From: Syngnathus acus
Lineage: Eukaryota > Chordata > Actinopteri > Syngnathiformes > Syngnathidae
Assembly (NCBI RefSeq): GCF_901709675.1
Contig: NC_051092.1
Span: 2,670,491 to 2,734,490, forward strand
Length of the DNA: 64,000 nt
Direction of reading: 5' to 3'
Part shown: positions 1-13,818 of the stretch, piece by piece
Layout: every line of letters begins with the position of its first letter
Position numbering within the stretch: position 1 is the first letter of the stretch
Translations under genes and position numbers: made by a program
Notes under the pieces: generated by a model
Told to the model about the DNA's origin: nothing
Databases searched by the model: none
Seen by the model: only the letters and a program-made list of their open reading frames with translations

Positions 1-269
1 AACATATCAATGAATAAAAAAGTGAATTGATTGCTTAATTTTATTATGAACATGGCATTCAGTGTGATGTAATATTTATGTACTGTATTTTTTTTAGTAT
101 TTTATTTATATATTCTATCTTCTGTATTTACAGTATATTTGTTTTTTTGGTTTGTATTAAGTCTATTTTTATGTAATTGTCTATCATTTATATTTACTTA
201 AGTATTTTAGTTAGATATATTTTCATATGTACTGTATTTATATTATTCATTTTAGTACTGTTTTGTAGT

Positions 270-463
270 TTTCACCGGAGAATCAATGGCCGCTTCCCGG
301 TGGGCGTGGCCAAGCCGAATACCGGAAGTGACATGGCTGCCTCCTTGCGCGAAGCCCTTTCTCCTGTCTCCGCTTGTTAGTCTTGGCTGTTTGCTTTTTG
401 CGTTTCTCCTCCTTTCTCAACTGTCACCGTTTTCCACCCAGTCACCGTCGCTTGGATCCCAGC
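270..463 (+). promoter_or_regulatory. samm50: samm50 promoter and 5' UTR (predicted)
   Basis: A GC-rich stretch begins abruptly after AT-rich sequence and runs to the samm50 start codon. It contains a perfect ETS/GABP-type site, ACCGGAAGTG, at 321-330. GABP (NRF2) sites are typical of nuclear genes for mitochondrial proteins, which fits the gene. No TATA box is visible, so a dispersed CpG-type promoter is likely. The start site is inferred, not seen. Confidence 0.5.
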
Positions 464-3339
464 ATGGGCACCGTCCACGCCAGGGTAAGAAAAGCGACGG
501 AAACGTGTTGTTTTTGGCGTTTGACCTCTCGCCGTGTGCGGCTGCGAAGGAGAAAAGGGAGGGAGGCCCTCGGTGACAGCGTCCACCCTTCGACGACACA
601 TTGGGCATTAGGGTTGCTTATTAACGATCACAATATGCATTTTTATATCTCTATCACATTTTGTTTGCTGTGCATGTTAAGATATTAACCCAAAAATGCT
701 GAAAATTGAGGTTTGCTTGGACGGAAGATGCCAACTCGCTGTCTTCATGCCTTTTTGTGCATCATCTTTGTATGATCTGGGAATGGAAAAACATCAGGAA
801 ATTCATTATTGAAATCACAGTGTGCCTCTGATGATTGTTTTTCTTTCTGCAACATGGTGTTGCAGAGCCTGGACCCTCTGCCCATGCAGGGTCCAGAGCT
901 GGGAATTCACGCCGACGACATTGAGCCTCCTGAAATGGAGCAGGAGCCCAAGCAGGAGATTCTGGAAAACAAGGATGTAAGATCCATGTAGTTGCCAAGC
1001 ATGCTACAAAATATCCTTTTGTCAAATAATGTTTCTTTTGAAATCCAAAGGTGGTGGTCCAGAGGGTGCATATAGACGGGCTTGGAAGGACCAAGGAGGA
1101 CCTGCTGTCTTACGAGATCTCAGGCGTTTTCCGAGCAAAGAATTTAATCGATGTATGTATTGTAAATACGACAACGTGAATCTCCGGCTTGTTAACTGAG
1201 TCTTCGCTGCTGTGTTGTTAATTCAGGTGATGAAAAAATCCCACGAAGCCAGGCAGAAGCTGCTCCGTCTCGGAATCTTCCGAAAAGTTGAAGTTGTTAT
1301 TGACACCTCAAGAGGTACGCCAAACACAAATGCCAACTGTACTTTTTCTCATCCAAAGCTACTTTGGCTTCTTTTTATATTCAAGGTGATGACGCTCTTC
1401 CCAACGGCCTCGACGTGACCTTCGAGGTCACCGAGTTGAGGCGGATGACCGGCAGTTACAACACGATGGTGGGCAACAATGAAGGAAGCATGGTGAGTGT
1501 GCAAAAGGACCCGTCTCACTTGAGTTGTCACTACTCAGTGATGGTTACAATAATGCGTCACGGCAGGTGCTGGGAATGAAGTTGCCCAATGTGTTCGGCC
1601 GGGCCGAGAAACTCACCTTTCAATTCTCGTACGGCACCAAAGAGACTTCCTACGGCCTTTCCTTTTTCAAACCTCAAGTGGGGAACTTTGAACGCAAGTA
1701 AGAACACATTTTGGATTTTTTTTTTTACAAGACTGAGGTTATTTGTATTTTTTAAGGTCAAGTGACTTTCCATCTCTTTGTTTTTCCCCTTTCGTGTAGC
1801 ATCACGTTCAATGCCTATAAAGTAACAGGTCAATTTCCGTGGAGCTCCCTGCGGGAGACGGATCGTGGCGTCTCGGTGGAGCTGAATGTAAATACCCGCA
1901 AGCAGTTACGTCATTGCGAAGAGAATTTTTTGACTCTATACCATCCATCTTTGCTCAGTTCCCCGTATGGAAGACCAACCAAACCCTGAAGTGGGAAGGC
2001 GTGTGGAGAGATTTGGGATGTCTGGCTCGCACCGCCTCCTTCGCTGTCCGGGAAGAGAGTGGACATTCCCTCAAGTCGTCACTGGCGGTATCTTTGATTT
2101 TAATCTATCAAGAAATGCACAGTTGTTCCATAAACTGCCATTTTGAATGACATTGAGTCGACTAACGATGACATCACCACCTTGGATGACATCTTTCTTT
2201 CCCCGTCAGCACGCCATGGTCATCGACACCAGAAATTCCTCCATCCTGCCCAGGAAAGGCGTCCTCTTGAAAATCCATCAGGTCGCTTGCAGACCACTTT
2301 ATTCTCCATTAATCCACAAACATATTAATTTATTCATGTATTTATTAATTATTCCATGTTTTGCAGGAGCTTGCCGGTTACACGGGAGGAGATGCCAGTT
2401 TCCTCAAGGAGGACTTTGAAATCCAGCTCAATAAAAGCCTCTTTTGGGACTCTGTAAGATTTCCACATCTTTTGTCATTTTAAAGCCTGTAAAAATATCA
2501 AATGATTCTTCACCAAAATCCTTCTTTTTTTTTTTTTTTTTTTCTCTCCCTCGCAGGTTCTGTCTGCCTCCATGTGGGGCGGTTTGCTGCTGCCTATTGG
2601 TGAAAAGCCAACAAGCATCGCAGACAGGTTTTTAGAGTTTTCTTGTTCTATTTTAAATGGGGAAAAATGATCATAATTTTCTTCGTCATCCCTCCAGGTT
2701 CTATCTGGGCGGCCCCACCAGTATTCGTGGTTTCAGCATGTATAGCATGGGCCCCCAGAGCGAAGGTGAGATTCATTGTCAGCTTCGAGGCTTCTTTTTG
2801 TGTTTGTTAAGTTTTTGTGTTTTGTTTTTTACTGGTATGACAGGCGATTACCTGGGAGGAGAAGCCTACTGGGCGGGAGGCCTTCACCTCTACACTCCGC
2901 TGCCCTTCCGGCCAGGCAGGGGGGGCTTCGGCGACCTCTTCCGAACGCATTTCTTTCTCAACGCTGGGAATCTTTGTAACCTTAACTATGGTGAATAAGC
3001 TCTTAAGAAAAAAAAAAAGAAAGATTGCTATGTCTCAAAAGTTTAACAGGTTTGTCTTGGTTAGGGGAGGGCCCTCAAGCACATTTGAAGAAGCTGGCTG
3101 AGTGCATTCGCTGGTCATATGGACTTGGCATTGTGTTGCGTTTGGGCAACATTGCCAGACTGGAGCTGAACTACTGCATTCCCATGGGAGTTCAGAGTGG
3201 AGACAGGTAAAAGATTTTTCTTGGTCTCTATTTTTTTTTAATATTACAAAAATATGGAATTTGAATATGTTTTCTTTGCCTGCTGTTTTCCAGGATATGT
3301 GATGGGGTGCAGTTTGGAGCAGGAATACGCTTCCTCTGA
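464..3339 (+). CDS. samm50: SAMM50, sorting and assembly machinery component 50 (15 exons)
   Basis: Mitochondrial outer-membrane Omp85-family core of the SAM complex. It inserts beta-barrel proteins such as VDAC and TOM40 and takes part in the MICOS/MIB bridge. Exons: 464-484, 866-976, 1051-1152, 1227-1314, 1386-1492, 1567-1697, 1800-1887, 1959-2087, 2210-2281, 2367-2453, 2557-2627, 2698-2765, 2844-2990, 3065-3206, 3294-3339. All have GT-AG borders and joining phases. The spliced frame is 1410 nt, giving 469 residues, the same length as human SAMM50 as I recall it. The start MGTVHAR is conserved. A POTRA domain covers roughly residues 45-125 ([11 protein letters not shown]). The barrel follows, with [31 protein letters not shown] and [11 protein letters not shown]. 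The protein ends in FGAGIRFL, a terminal beta-strand as expected for the family. A GATAAA near 3428 may serve as the poly(A) signal. api5 starts about 0.9 kb downstream on the same strand. Identity is certain; only UTR limits are unknown. Confidence 0.97.
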
Positions 3340-3939
3340 AGCCACGAGTCTCTGTACAACGGAAACGCCACGGCGCTGAAAGGGAAGACTGCGAATATTA
3401 GATGTTTGTTTGCAACTTATCACTTCAATGATAAACACGTTTGCACTGAATTCGCGTTGCTCCGTTTTCTTTTCCTACCTTTGAAAATATATTTGTACTG
3501 GATTTCTTAGTCTTTTAGGCTCATCACTTTTTACAACCCTAGCAGATGCCATTGTGTTTAAAAAAAAAGTTAGGTAATGTAAACAAGAGACTTGGAGAAG
3601 CAACATAGTATTCCCATCAAGGATGACCTGTGCAAAATACGTTGACTTGTGTCAGCTCAATAACCAACAGCCTGGTATTCAAAAATTCTCCATATAATCC
3701 GAGATTATACAATTGAGGTGTTTATTTTCTGTTGTTTTATTATTAACCAATTTAGTTTTTTTTCCCCCCACATTATTTTGATTGCATGAACGCACCTTTG
3801 GCTTACTTTTTTTTCTCAGTCATTTCGACTTTTGTCCTTAAATTATTATTACCAACTTTTAGTTAAGGACTTAAATCAATACATGTACAGATAAAAAAAA
3901 TTATGTATTGAATGGATGGCTGCGTCAAATGAGCGCCAT

Positions 3940-4262
3940 AACTGCGCGGCACTTTCCGCTCATTTTTTAGTCACATGCGCCTTAATCCGCCTTGTGATTG
4001 GCTAAATGTGCACATGCGCCTCGTCATTACTTCCGTAGCCGCCTAGCTTAGCCCGCTCTCGTCCGCAGAACGTTGCAGGTATTGCAGACGACGAGTGAGG
4101 ACTGATCATCGAAATTTCGCCTCCCTACTCCCATTTTGCGTACACAAAATAGCGGTGTAGCGCCACGACCCCTGTTAATCATTGATAAAAAGAATCGAGA
4201 GGGTATTTTTTTAGTATTAGTTTTCATTTGAGCTGAGTGCCAGGCACATCGGACGCACGCTG
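3940..4262 (+). promoter_or_regulatory. api5: api5 promoter and 5' UTR (predicted)
   Basis: This GC-enriched region upstream of the api5 start codon has a reversed CCAAT box (ATTGG, 3997-4001). Two NRF1-like half-sites, CATGCGC, flank it at 3974-3980 and 4013-4019. No TATA box is seen. The spacing suits a housekeeping promoter, but the transcription start is not determined. Confidence 0.45.
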
Positions 4263-7200
4263 ATGGCGGTCACTATTGAGGATCTCTATCGAAGCTACGG
4301 GGTCCTTGCTGATGCCAAGGACGACGTCAGCCAGGTAAGGAAAAGAGCAAAATACGATATCTGTGTTAAATTCAAATCTTAGCGAATACGCTAAACTTTC
4401 ATATATATATTTTATTGCTAGTTGCTAGCTTACGTAAGCTTGTGTTGTGAGTAGGGAGGGGGGGTGCTAAGCTAGCGGCTAGCTTTGAGCCGACTGATGT
4501 TCTCTTGTTAATTCACAATAGAACGTTTTTTGAGGCATTTTTTGTTTTTTCAAAACACAATTGGACCTTTGAAGTATTTGTCCTTTCTAATAATTAATAG
4601 AGTAATAACAGGATAGCGAGAAATGAAATGTTTTTATTTTACTCCGTTATATTAGTTTGACTCATTTTTCTTTCCTCTTTATTAAACTCAATTCCTTCCC
4701 TCAGTCTTGCTTTATTCCACCTCAGATTTGTTTTCCCCATGTCCCCTTTCCTTCCCTTAGACTTTATTGTTATGCAAACTTTTTTCTGTTTACCTTCCTT
4801 CTGTACCCGTCCTATACTGCTTTAAAATCCCCTTTCTTTGTTCTTGAGTGAAAAGGATTTGCCCCTATTCAGGATACAAGTAAAATAAATATGTCTGTTA
4901 CTTATTCAGACCCATTTTACCCCTCAGCAGTTTTGCCTGTATGTCCAGAACTAACCTGACTACTTCAATATCAATTGACTGTTTTCTAATGAGCAAATCA
5001 ATCAGTGACGACAATTATGTTGAACATAACAAATGTGCTTCTTGTTCCCTGCATTTTGCAGCACAAAGACGCCTACCAAGTCATCCTGAATGGCGTGAAA
5101 GGCGGGCCCAAGGAGAAGCGCCTGGCGGCTCAATTCATCCCAAAGTTCTTCAGCAGCTTTCCGGAGTTTGCGGATGCGGCCATCAACGCCCAGCTGGATC
5201 TCTGCGAAGACGATGACGTGTCGGTAAGTGTGGCGACGACGCGCAGTGTCTCGAGTATTGAACCTCAGGCTACGTTCGTGCGCTGGCATATCCAAGCGTC
5301 TCACAATCCGCTTGCTCACTATGGTCCAGATTCGACGGCAGGCTATTAAGGAGCTTCCGCGGTTTGCAACTGGCGACAACATCCTCAAGGTGTCCGATAT
5401 TCTCACCCAACTCCTCCAGACAGGTATTGTATTGGATTTATAGATACCAAAGTGGTACCTTGACTTGTGAGTGTGCAGCAATTACAATTTATTTAACCAG
5501 GTTTTTTTCTTTACGTTGTCTGTACATGAGTAAGGTTATACTAACCTACAAAAAAGTGTTGGCGTTTGTTGTCACTCATCTTCACGGCATTATGAAATGA
5601 AGTATATCTGCTTTCCTCTTTTAGATGACACCGCTGAGTTCAACCAAGTGAACGTTTCGCTGATTTCCATCTTCAAGATTGACGCGAAGGGTACGCGAGT
5701 GTGCTTTTCAGTACGTCTTTGCGTTCCCCCCCCCCTCCCTACTAACTTGATGAAGGACGTTGCGTGTCCCGCAGGCACCCTCGGCGGCCTCTTCTCGCAG
5801 ATCCTTCAAGGGGAGGACATTGTGCGCGAGCGGGCCATTAAATTTCTGTCCACTAAGCTCAAGACCCTGCCCGAGGACGTCATGACAAAGGAGGTGGAGG
5901 AGTACGTCTTTGCCGAGACGAAGAAGGTTTGCCTTGTGTCTTTGTAAATTCAATTTGTTGTTGCTCTTGTTGACGATGCCCCCCGCTCGCTCGCAGGTGC
6001 TGGAGGACGTGACGGGTGAGGAGTTTGTGCTGCTGATGCGCTTGGTGTCGGGACTGCGCGTGCTGCAGACGGTGAGCGGGCGCCAGCAGCTGGTGGAGCT
6101 GGTGGTGGACCAGGCCTTCCTGGAGCAGGCGCTCAACCCGGCCGACCCCGACACGGTGGACCGCCTGCTGCAGTGCACACGCCAGGCACTGCCCCTCTTC
6201 TCTGTGAGTACACCAACATTTTTTTGGAGATTAAACAGAGCTTAGAGTTTCTGAAGATGTTTATTTGTTTTTTGGGGGGGCAAAAGGTCACTCACGATGT
6301 GTTCCATTCTTTCTCCTTTAGAAAAATGTTCATTCCACACGTTTTGTGACCTACTTTTGTGAACACGTTCTGCCCAACCTCAGCACGCTGACGACTCCTG
6401 TGGCCGAGCTCGACATTCAACTCGAGGTCAGTATCTAGTTCCTCGATTTGTCGTTTTAAAAGTTTGTATGCGGCGACTCGATTGCCTTTTTCACGTCCGT
6501 GTGCGTAGGTCCTCAAACCGCTGGCAGAGATGAGTCCTTTCTGTGGTGACATGGACAAGCTGGAGACCAACCTCAACATGCTTTTCACCAAGCTGCTGGT
6601 GGGTAAACACATCGGCGCTGGGTTCGGCACAAACTGGTGTCATTGCGCATTGCGGCTCTGTTGACAGGCATTCATTTTGCACATTCCTTTTTTTTCCATA
6701 GGAGTACATGCCTCTGCCCCCGGAAGAGGTGGAGAACGGCGAGCAGCAAACCGGCGAGGAGCCCAAGCTGCAGTTTAGCTACGTGGAGTGTCTGCTCTTC
6801 AGCTTCCATCAGCTGGGCAAGAAGCTGCCCGACTTCCTCATTGACAAAGTGGACGCCGAGCGCCTCAAAGACTTCAAGATCAGGTGCGTGTCGCTCACAG
6901 TCGAGAGGCATCACACTAACGGAGAAAATGTCACCTTTTGGGCCCCATCGAAAAACCCGCGCGCGTGTCATCGGACTTGCAGGTTACAGTATTTCGCCAG
7001 AGGCCTGCAGGTTTACATCAGACAGCTGCGAGTGGCTCTGCAGGGCAAGACGGGAGAAGCACTCAAGACGGACGAGGTGGACGCAGCGGTCGCTCTGAGT
7101 CTGTCGCTCTGAGTCTGTCGCCACGTCAGTGCTGACCGGGTCTTTCTTTTTTTTTCCAGAATAAGATCAAAGTAGTGGCCCTGAAGATTACAAACAACAT

Positions 7201-8410
7201 CAACGTCCTCATCAAGGTTGGTCGCAGTTTGACGAGGAACTCACCCAAATGTCCTTTTCGTGTCCAGACATTAAGCAATTCTCTATCATTGGCCCACAAC
7301 TCAATTGTCACTCTGCATCTCAGGACCTCTTCCACAACCCTCCATCATTCAAGAGTGCCGTTTCTCTGTCTTGGAAGCCAGTCCAGAAGACCGAGGCGGC
7401 AGCCGTGACGTACGTTTTGACACGTTGCAACGCGGCCGAGTCTGAAATGTCCTTGCTTGACTGACCAATCACTTCTCCGATCTCCGCCCGCAGTCTGAAG
7501 CGTCCGTCCAGCGACGACGCAGGCCCGGTCGCCAGCGTGAAGAAGCAGACGGCCCCGCAGCCTCGGCGGGACGCTCGGCAAATCTACAACCCACCCAGCG
7601 GCAAATACAGCGCCTCCCTAGGAAACTTAAACTACGGTGGGAATGCAAGCACACCACATTGACCTTTTAGTAGTAATCTACCGATATGTTGTTCTTGATT
7701 ATTTTATGGACACCTTATGGCTGGCCATGATTCTATTTTGCAAAATTTGCGTACTGATGACCAGATTTGCTTTAGATAAAACATAATTAACAACATCAAA
7801 AATGTCATAGCAGTTTGCTAAATTTTTGGTACACAAAAAGTTGAGTTGATTTGTCCAAAGCAGCGACACTATTTGAAAAGTGTATACTAATTTACAAATC
7901 AATAACAAATATATTTGCCAGTGGATTGTTTTGCGTCGCACGGGAGCTTGAAATGAATAAAAAAAACTTGGAAGGATTTTATTTTATTTTTTTAATTCAT
8001 TAGTTCAATGAACAACAAGAATGAAAGCATCTTTGAGTTTAAAATTTATCAGTTTAATAGGAAAAAAAAATCGGAATCTTTGCTTTTCCTCATGTATAGA
8101 TTTAAATAAATCAAAATGAAGTAAAATGCTCTTGGATCCTGATTTATAAATTTGAAATGAATCAAAATACAAATGAAAAATGCACCTCTTAAATGATACT
8201 GAAAGTTTGCGTGCAGCATGTGCAGAAACACTCAACATAATTCAGATCTCTTTTCAAATTGGATTTATTTTGTATGACTTGTGTGGGCCATTGCTAACGT
8301 TGTGGTTTCCACCGACAATGTTGCCTACAGAGCAGCGCGGCGGCTTCAGGGGCGGACGGGGACGGGGCTTCGGCACCAGAGGCAACAGAAGCCGAGGGCG
8401 GATCTACTAA
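4263..8410 (+). CDS. api5: API5, apoptosis inhibitor 5 / AAC-11 (14 exons)
   Basis: Nuclear all-helical HEAT/ARM-repeat protein that restrains E2F1- and Acinus-dependent apoptosis. Exons: 4263-4334, 5062-5223, 5330-5423, 5625-5690, 5775-5926, 5997-6203, 6322-6426, 6509-6598, 6702-6883, 6983-7076, 7160-7216, 7324-7409, 7494-7636, 8331-8410. All are GT-AG, and the joined frame is 1590 nt (529 residues; human is 524). The N-terminus MAVTIEDLYRSYGVLADAK and blocks such as GTLGGLFSQILQGEDIVRER and VLEDVTGEEFVLLMRL are near-identical to human. The heptad-leucine segment LQYFARGLQVYIRQLRVAL is retained. A basic nuclear-localisation region begins LKRPSSDDAG. The last exon encodes an RGG tail, RGGFRGGRGRGFGTRGNRSR. 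The exon 10 donor context (GAG|gtggac) is weaker than the rest. Identity is certain. Confidence 0.97.
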
Positions 8411-9370
8411 GGCGGGTCACAAGGGGAGGGGGTGTGCTCGCTTGTCACTCATTGAACTGCATCACGCCAAAATCTGTACTGTCAATCTAAACGGACACCA
8501 CTTTTGTCCCACTTCCATGTTTAAATAATTAGTTTCCATGTTTTTTTTTTTTTTTTTTTAAACTCCTCCTCCTCACCTCTTCCTCACAATGGACTTTTCT
8601 ATCCAGACCAACTAGAAGTCGTCAAGAAGCCAAGGCCCGTAGCACTAGCTCCTCTCCCTTGTTTTTATCTATGACGTGTATTCTTGTGGAACAAAAAGAC
8701 TGCAAAGTTGTGACACACAAGTAGTTTTGGTCCCGCTGGGAATTTTTTCAAAAGGAAAAAGAAGAAAAAAAAAAAGGAGTCCTCATTTTGTCCTGCAAAG
8801 TAATGTTAGGGTGCATTTTTTTTTGTTACCTGTTTATTTAATCTTGTTTTCATTTTTTAAATTGTTGTTAGATGATCTTCAGTATGGATTGGGCAATTAT
8901 TAGAACTTTGTAAGAATTGACAATGTCGGATTTTTATCATAAACTTGTATGGAAGTATGAACGGTGGCTGTCATGTCTTCATGTACGATAAATGTACTGA
9001 TCGTTTTTGTTTCCAGGAGTGGGGGTGGGTGGGTTACAAAGGAAACACGAAAAAAATGAATACATAACTTAGCGTGTCCCTGCTGAAAATTTTCTTTAGT
9101 ATCCAACCTCATGCTAATTCAATTTCGCACCCAAAAAACTTAATTTAGTAGTCTTAACCATTCCAATTCTGAAAAAAAAAAAAAACAGTGGATTAAAAAA
9201 TAATCGGAGGAAGCTCTGTTTATTTTAATTACCACTCTGCGCATGTTTTTTCTGTCTTGGGATTTAGTATAGAACAAAGGAACAAAAAAAAAAAAAGAAA
9301 GTAAATGTTGTGACAGGCTCTCCCCTCTCGGGGGCGATGCAGACCAGGGTTTTCCCTCCTGCCAGAGCAA
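8411..9370. other. api5 3' UTR and flanking sequence
   Basis: The sequence is AT-rich after the api5 stop, with homopolymer runs at 8540-8560 and 8761-8775. No canonical AATAAA stands out; GATAAA/CATAAA variants near 8940-8990 are candidates. Nothing coding was recognised. Confidence 0.4.
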
Positions 9371-9379
9371 CAACCAGTT

Positions 9380-9389
9380 CTATTTTTAG
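9380..9389. promoter_or_regulatory. MEF2 consensus site (CTATTTTTAG)
   Basis: Exact match to CTA(A/T)4TAG, about 1 kb past api5 in non-coding sequence. It is the first of five such sites between 9.4 and 19.7 kb. Binding is inferred from the motif only. Confidence 0.5.
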
Positions 9390-11537
9390 CCCCGTTGATC
9401 GTTTCAGGCTTCATTCTTTCTTTGTCTTGCATACAGAAAAAAAAAATACATAAATGTTTTAAGCAATGTTCTTTAAGCGAAAAACCATTCATTTGTATGG
9501 AATACACCAAATGATGTTTTGTGCCATTGAAAGCATTTAGCAAACATTTTCACATTGTACTCAAATTCTCCAATATCTGCCTTGTTATTGACGTGATAAA
9601 CGTATGTCGCAATCATGTTTCCAAAAAAGCCCCAAAAATCAATGCAAATTACAATGAACACATTTTAATTGAAACACACAATCTGGGTCCGTGAACTGGA
9701 TGTTATTGCATTATATTTTGAATGAAAAGACCCATCTGTCTGATTTATTAATTATTATTTTTTTAAATTTTGTCTCAGCAATCCACTCAAACCGTCCATC
9801 TTCCGTGGTACTTTTCAGGTCCTCTTTGAACGTCGCCCCTTTGACCAGCAGGGGGCGGTAAGCAACCGTGGGGAAAGAACTCTAGTGATTGATCGTGACC
9901 AGGTATTTCCCAAAGCACGCGCGCGCGCACTCATACACACACACTGCAGAATTTAAAATAATCATGCAGTGATACAGAAAGAGGTGTGGGCGGACAGGGG
10001 ATCAAAACTAGATGTGATATGATTTGGATCCGGAGTTTTCTTTTTCCATGCCTTTCTATTCCCATTGAAAGCAGAGTGTCTCCGTTTTCAGGGGTTAACA
10101 AAAAAAATGTAACCATTAAAAAAAATCCTAAATTAATTTGCTTTCTATTTTTGTCCCCCCCAATCAGATCCTTCCTATAACTCACACATCGGATCATCCG
10201 CTCCAATGGAAACGCAAGAAAGAAATTCCACCAACTGACAGGTAACTTCACTTCTTGCCTCTTACGACCCGCTTGGGTGCAATGGTGTTACCATGGCAAC
10301 CACCCAAACCAAAGTAAATAAATCAATTCTTCTCCCAAAATGAGAATATAATATACCACAATGCAAAGTTTTGGTAGAAACGAAATGAAATGGAAAAAAA
10401 AGAAAATCTGCATAAAATATGTTGTCTTGAAATAAGCAAATTTTTTTCTTATTGTAAAACATAAACATATTGGAAAAAAAAATTTAAAAATGAAAAAATA
10501 TTAAAATTGAAAAATTCAGTAGCGAACATAATTATAAAGTAAATTCAATTAAAGAGAAAGGACTTCATATTTCTAGTTAATATAGAATGCCTGTCTTGAT
10601 TAAAATATGAAAAGAAATGGAAGAAAACAAAAAAATCTATTCTTTTTCGTCACCGTCTGATTCTTGAGCCAGTCACGCAAAACCGTGTCCCAAAACGACC
10701 GATACGCCGGAACCGAATTTGCGTTGCTTCCAAATTCACCCATCAAAATTGCCTGCTCTTGAAGCCGCCATTGGAGCACGTCCGTTTGAGGTCTGTAAAA
10801 AGGCTATAAAAAGAATCACCTGCGTCAGCGATGCACTTTTTTTTCCTCCTTTTGGCATCACCGAGAACAAACGCCATATTTATACCCCAGATAAATTAGT
10901 TTTTTTTATTTTGAACCACTGACGTTTAAATGATTACATCCTTATCATTACTATTGTCTTTGGAACTCTCCTTGGTGCTGAACCACCATGTCCTAATGTG
11001 AACTGTCACAGATATACGATGATATAAAACCACAAAGTCATTTTTTTTTAAAGCAGAGTTCCTCACATACGCTTTCCCACCACTTCCTGCCCTACCAGTT
11101 TGTAATTGAGTAACATCTCGCCCACCAAATAAGAACTTAATCCCTTTTGTTTACATCAGCGGTTATGCCACGCAATAGCTAGTTAGCTACGCCACCACTC
11201 CAAAAATGCACCCACCCCCTTTGTATGGTCTACAAGCATGGCCGCTCTCGAGTGCTTCATCTTTAGCTGTCCGTTTTCCAAGTCATATTACAGATATTTG
11301 ATTGACAGTTGAGTAGGGCGGTGGTATTTTCCCGTTCTTCATAATCTTAATATTCTTCCCTTTCCTTTTTTCCCTCCTCTTTTCCTCCTTCATAATATTC
11401 GCTTTCGAGTCGGTATACCCAAATATAATAAGCGCATACTGTATCTGTATTTATGTATGTATGTATGGATATGCATGAAAAGCCACCCGCCCCCTCATGC
11501 GCAATGCTGGGAATAGTAACAGTGCGGCGAGGCAGCG

Positions 11538-11547
11538 CTAAATATAG
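11538..11547. promoter_or_regulatory. MEF2 consensus site (CTAAATATAG)
   Basis: Exact CTA(A/T)4TAG match in a short GC-rich pocket (AGTGCGGCGAGGCAGCG lies just before it). Motif evidence only. Confidence 0.4.
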
Positions 11548-13015
11548 CAGCCAGTGAGTGTTAACATGTCAACTTCAACGGGAGTGCGGAGGAGCGCTTG
11601 CCGCTGCACGTGTGTGTATGAGGTGTGTGTGTGTATATATATAAATATAAACCCGCACATGAAGTTTGGCGATAAAAGTGAATCATCGCAAATATGCCAA
11701 CAGCCACGTACACAACACATGCCAAAGCGGTGACATCATGTTAAAGCACACAAGCGGCTGCCATCTATGTGGAATAAAAAAACAAAAACAGAATGAGCAC
11801 TTCAAACACCTCTAAAATGTTCTATAACAAATAAATTGATGGGAAAATATTTGATGACCAAAGCCTATTCGACCGCCCACGCTGCTCTTCTCGCAAAAGA
11901 TGCTCCATTTACGCGATTTAAATGAGAAGTCGACCCCCACAAATGGTATTTACGATATTATGCACCCCGCTCTCGTCCAAACGCTGCCTTCTGATTCATG
12001 TTGTGTTTGGGGAATATAAATATAAATAAATATAAATCCACCCATTTTTATCCATCACAATTGTTCAGACTCAGGTAACAGCCAATCACGGCTCAGCTTG
12101 CAAACATCACCTAACCTGACTCAGAAAACAGATGATTGGGCGTAACCTTAGCAACCATGATGTCATTTTCAGTCCACAGCAAAACGGCCACCACCCTAAA
12201 ATGAACATTTTTGACTTGTCTTCCCGTTTGACTTAAGTTTTTCCGGTGAGGCATCCAACGAATGACGGCTTTGTGTGGTTGAAATATTGAATTTCTACTC
12301 TTTTCCTCCAATCTGAACTTGTTTTTGGACCAGATTGTTTACGCATTATGTCACACCCAAAACATTTGTCATCTTGATAGCCATCTGCACTGTTCCATTG
12401 ATGACGACTACATCAGAGTAGATGCACCATCTTGAGAAGGTGGTAGTGGTGGTGGGCAAAGGAGGAGTAGGAAGGTCTATTTTTACCACGGCTGCATCTT
12501 GGAAATAGAATGCGGGCTAAAAAAAAAAAAAAAAAAAAAGCTCAGTTGGAGCTCCATTGAAGACGCTTGTGCAGCAAAGCGTGCGCTTATTTGATTGAAG
12601 GAGACTTTAAACATGCTCCCTACCCGTCCTAACCGAAGCGTGTTACGTAATGGAGCATGTGAATGTCAGGAGTGAGGGAGGAGGAGAAAAAGAGGAGGAG
12701 GAGGAGAATGTCTTGCCTTCGTTTCTTTTTTTTTTTCTTCAATTGTGCACATCCCCCCTTGAATTTGCGTTTTCCATTGAAATTAACTGGAATCAAATCT
12801 CATTTGAAAATTGTATCATAACGTGGATCTTAGGTTAAATTGAATTGAATGTAAAGGAAGATTTCAAATCGAAATTACTCACATTTGAAATTCAATTTAA
12901 AATTACACATCAAATTTATTATTTTTTTTATCAATGTTGAACTACTTTGAAAAAGGGTAATATCTAATCCCCCACCAAATTTTTTTTAGACAGTTTCCCC
13001 CAGTAAAATAAAGGA

Positions 13016-13016
13016 T

Positions 13017-13047
<31 letters not shown>

Positions 13048-13048
13048 T
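13016..13048. repeat. (TTTA)n microsatellite
   Basis: Eight uninterrupted ATTT units with an AT-rich flank. Simple repeat. Confidence 0.9.
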
Positions 13049-13818
13049 AAAACTGAAATTAAGAATACATTTTACTGTGTTTAAAATGAAATTGACATTC
13101 AAACCTAAGCAAACTTTCATTTGACAAAATACATTATTTTTAAAGATTAAATTAGTATGGCTCACTATTTGGCAAGTCCAAACTGCCCCCCCTGAATCCT
13201 TTTCCTTTTGTTTTGTTTTTTTGTCCTCGCCAATTAGGATCTTGTTTGTTCAATTCATCATCCAACAATAATCCCGTTTAACTCGCTTAGGGGAAAAGCA
13301 GTATGGCAAAAAAAAAAAAAAAAGGGGGGGGGGGCAAGTTCACACCCTTCTTTCTTTTTCCTTTTTTTTTTCCTTTTTCCTTCTACACACATATATCCCA
13401 AAACTCCTGGCAGGCGGTGTACTCTACTCTTCACATGTCCACCGAGACGCCCCCCTCCATTCCTAAACACACACACACGTACATCAGCGGAACACTCCTG
13501 ACACTCCTGCGTTCATTCACAGTCTGCTCGCAAAACGTTGTGAATGGGTGAGTCTGGGAGTGATGAATGAAGGAGTGAGTGAATGAAGAAGCCAGCCCTC
13601 CTTCCTCTCAGTCTCAATGGGCTTGTCCTTCCATTTCTTTTCTTCGTCTGGTCGTGGTAATAAACACATAAGGAAAGCAAACACGCACATTAGCATAGTG
13701 TGTGTGTGTGTTTTGCATTTGTGACAATAGTGTCCTCTGGAGATGCTTTATTGTGTGCAGCAGAGCTCCCAACCAAACATGTGATGCCATGGATTCTGCG
13801 TGTGAGTGTGTGCTCAGT

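Noticed and set aside
8180-8410. Separate small RGG-protein gene
   Set aside because: The RGG segment is the last exon of api5; its phase and content join to exon 13.
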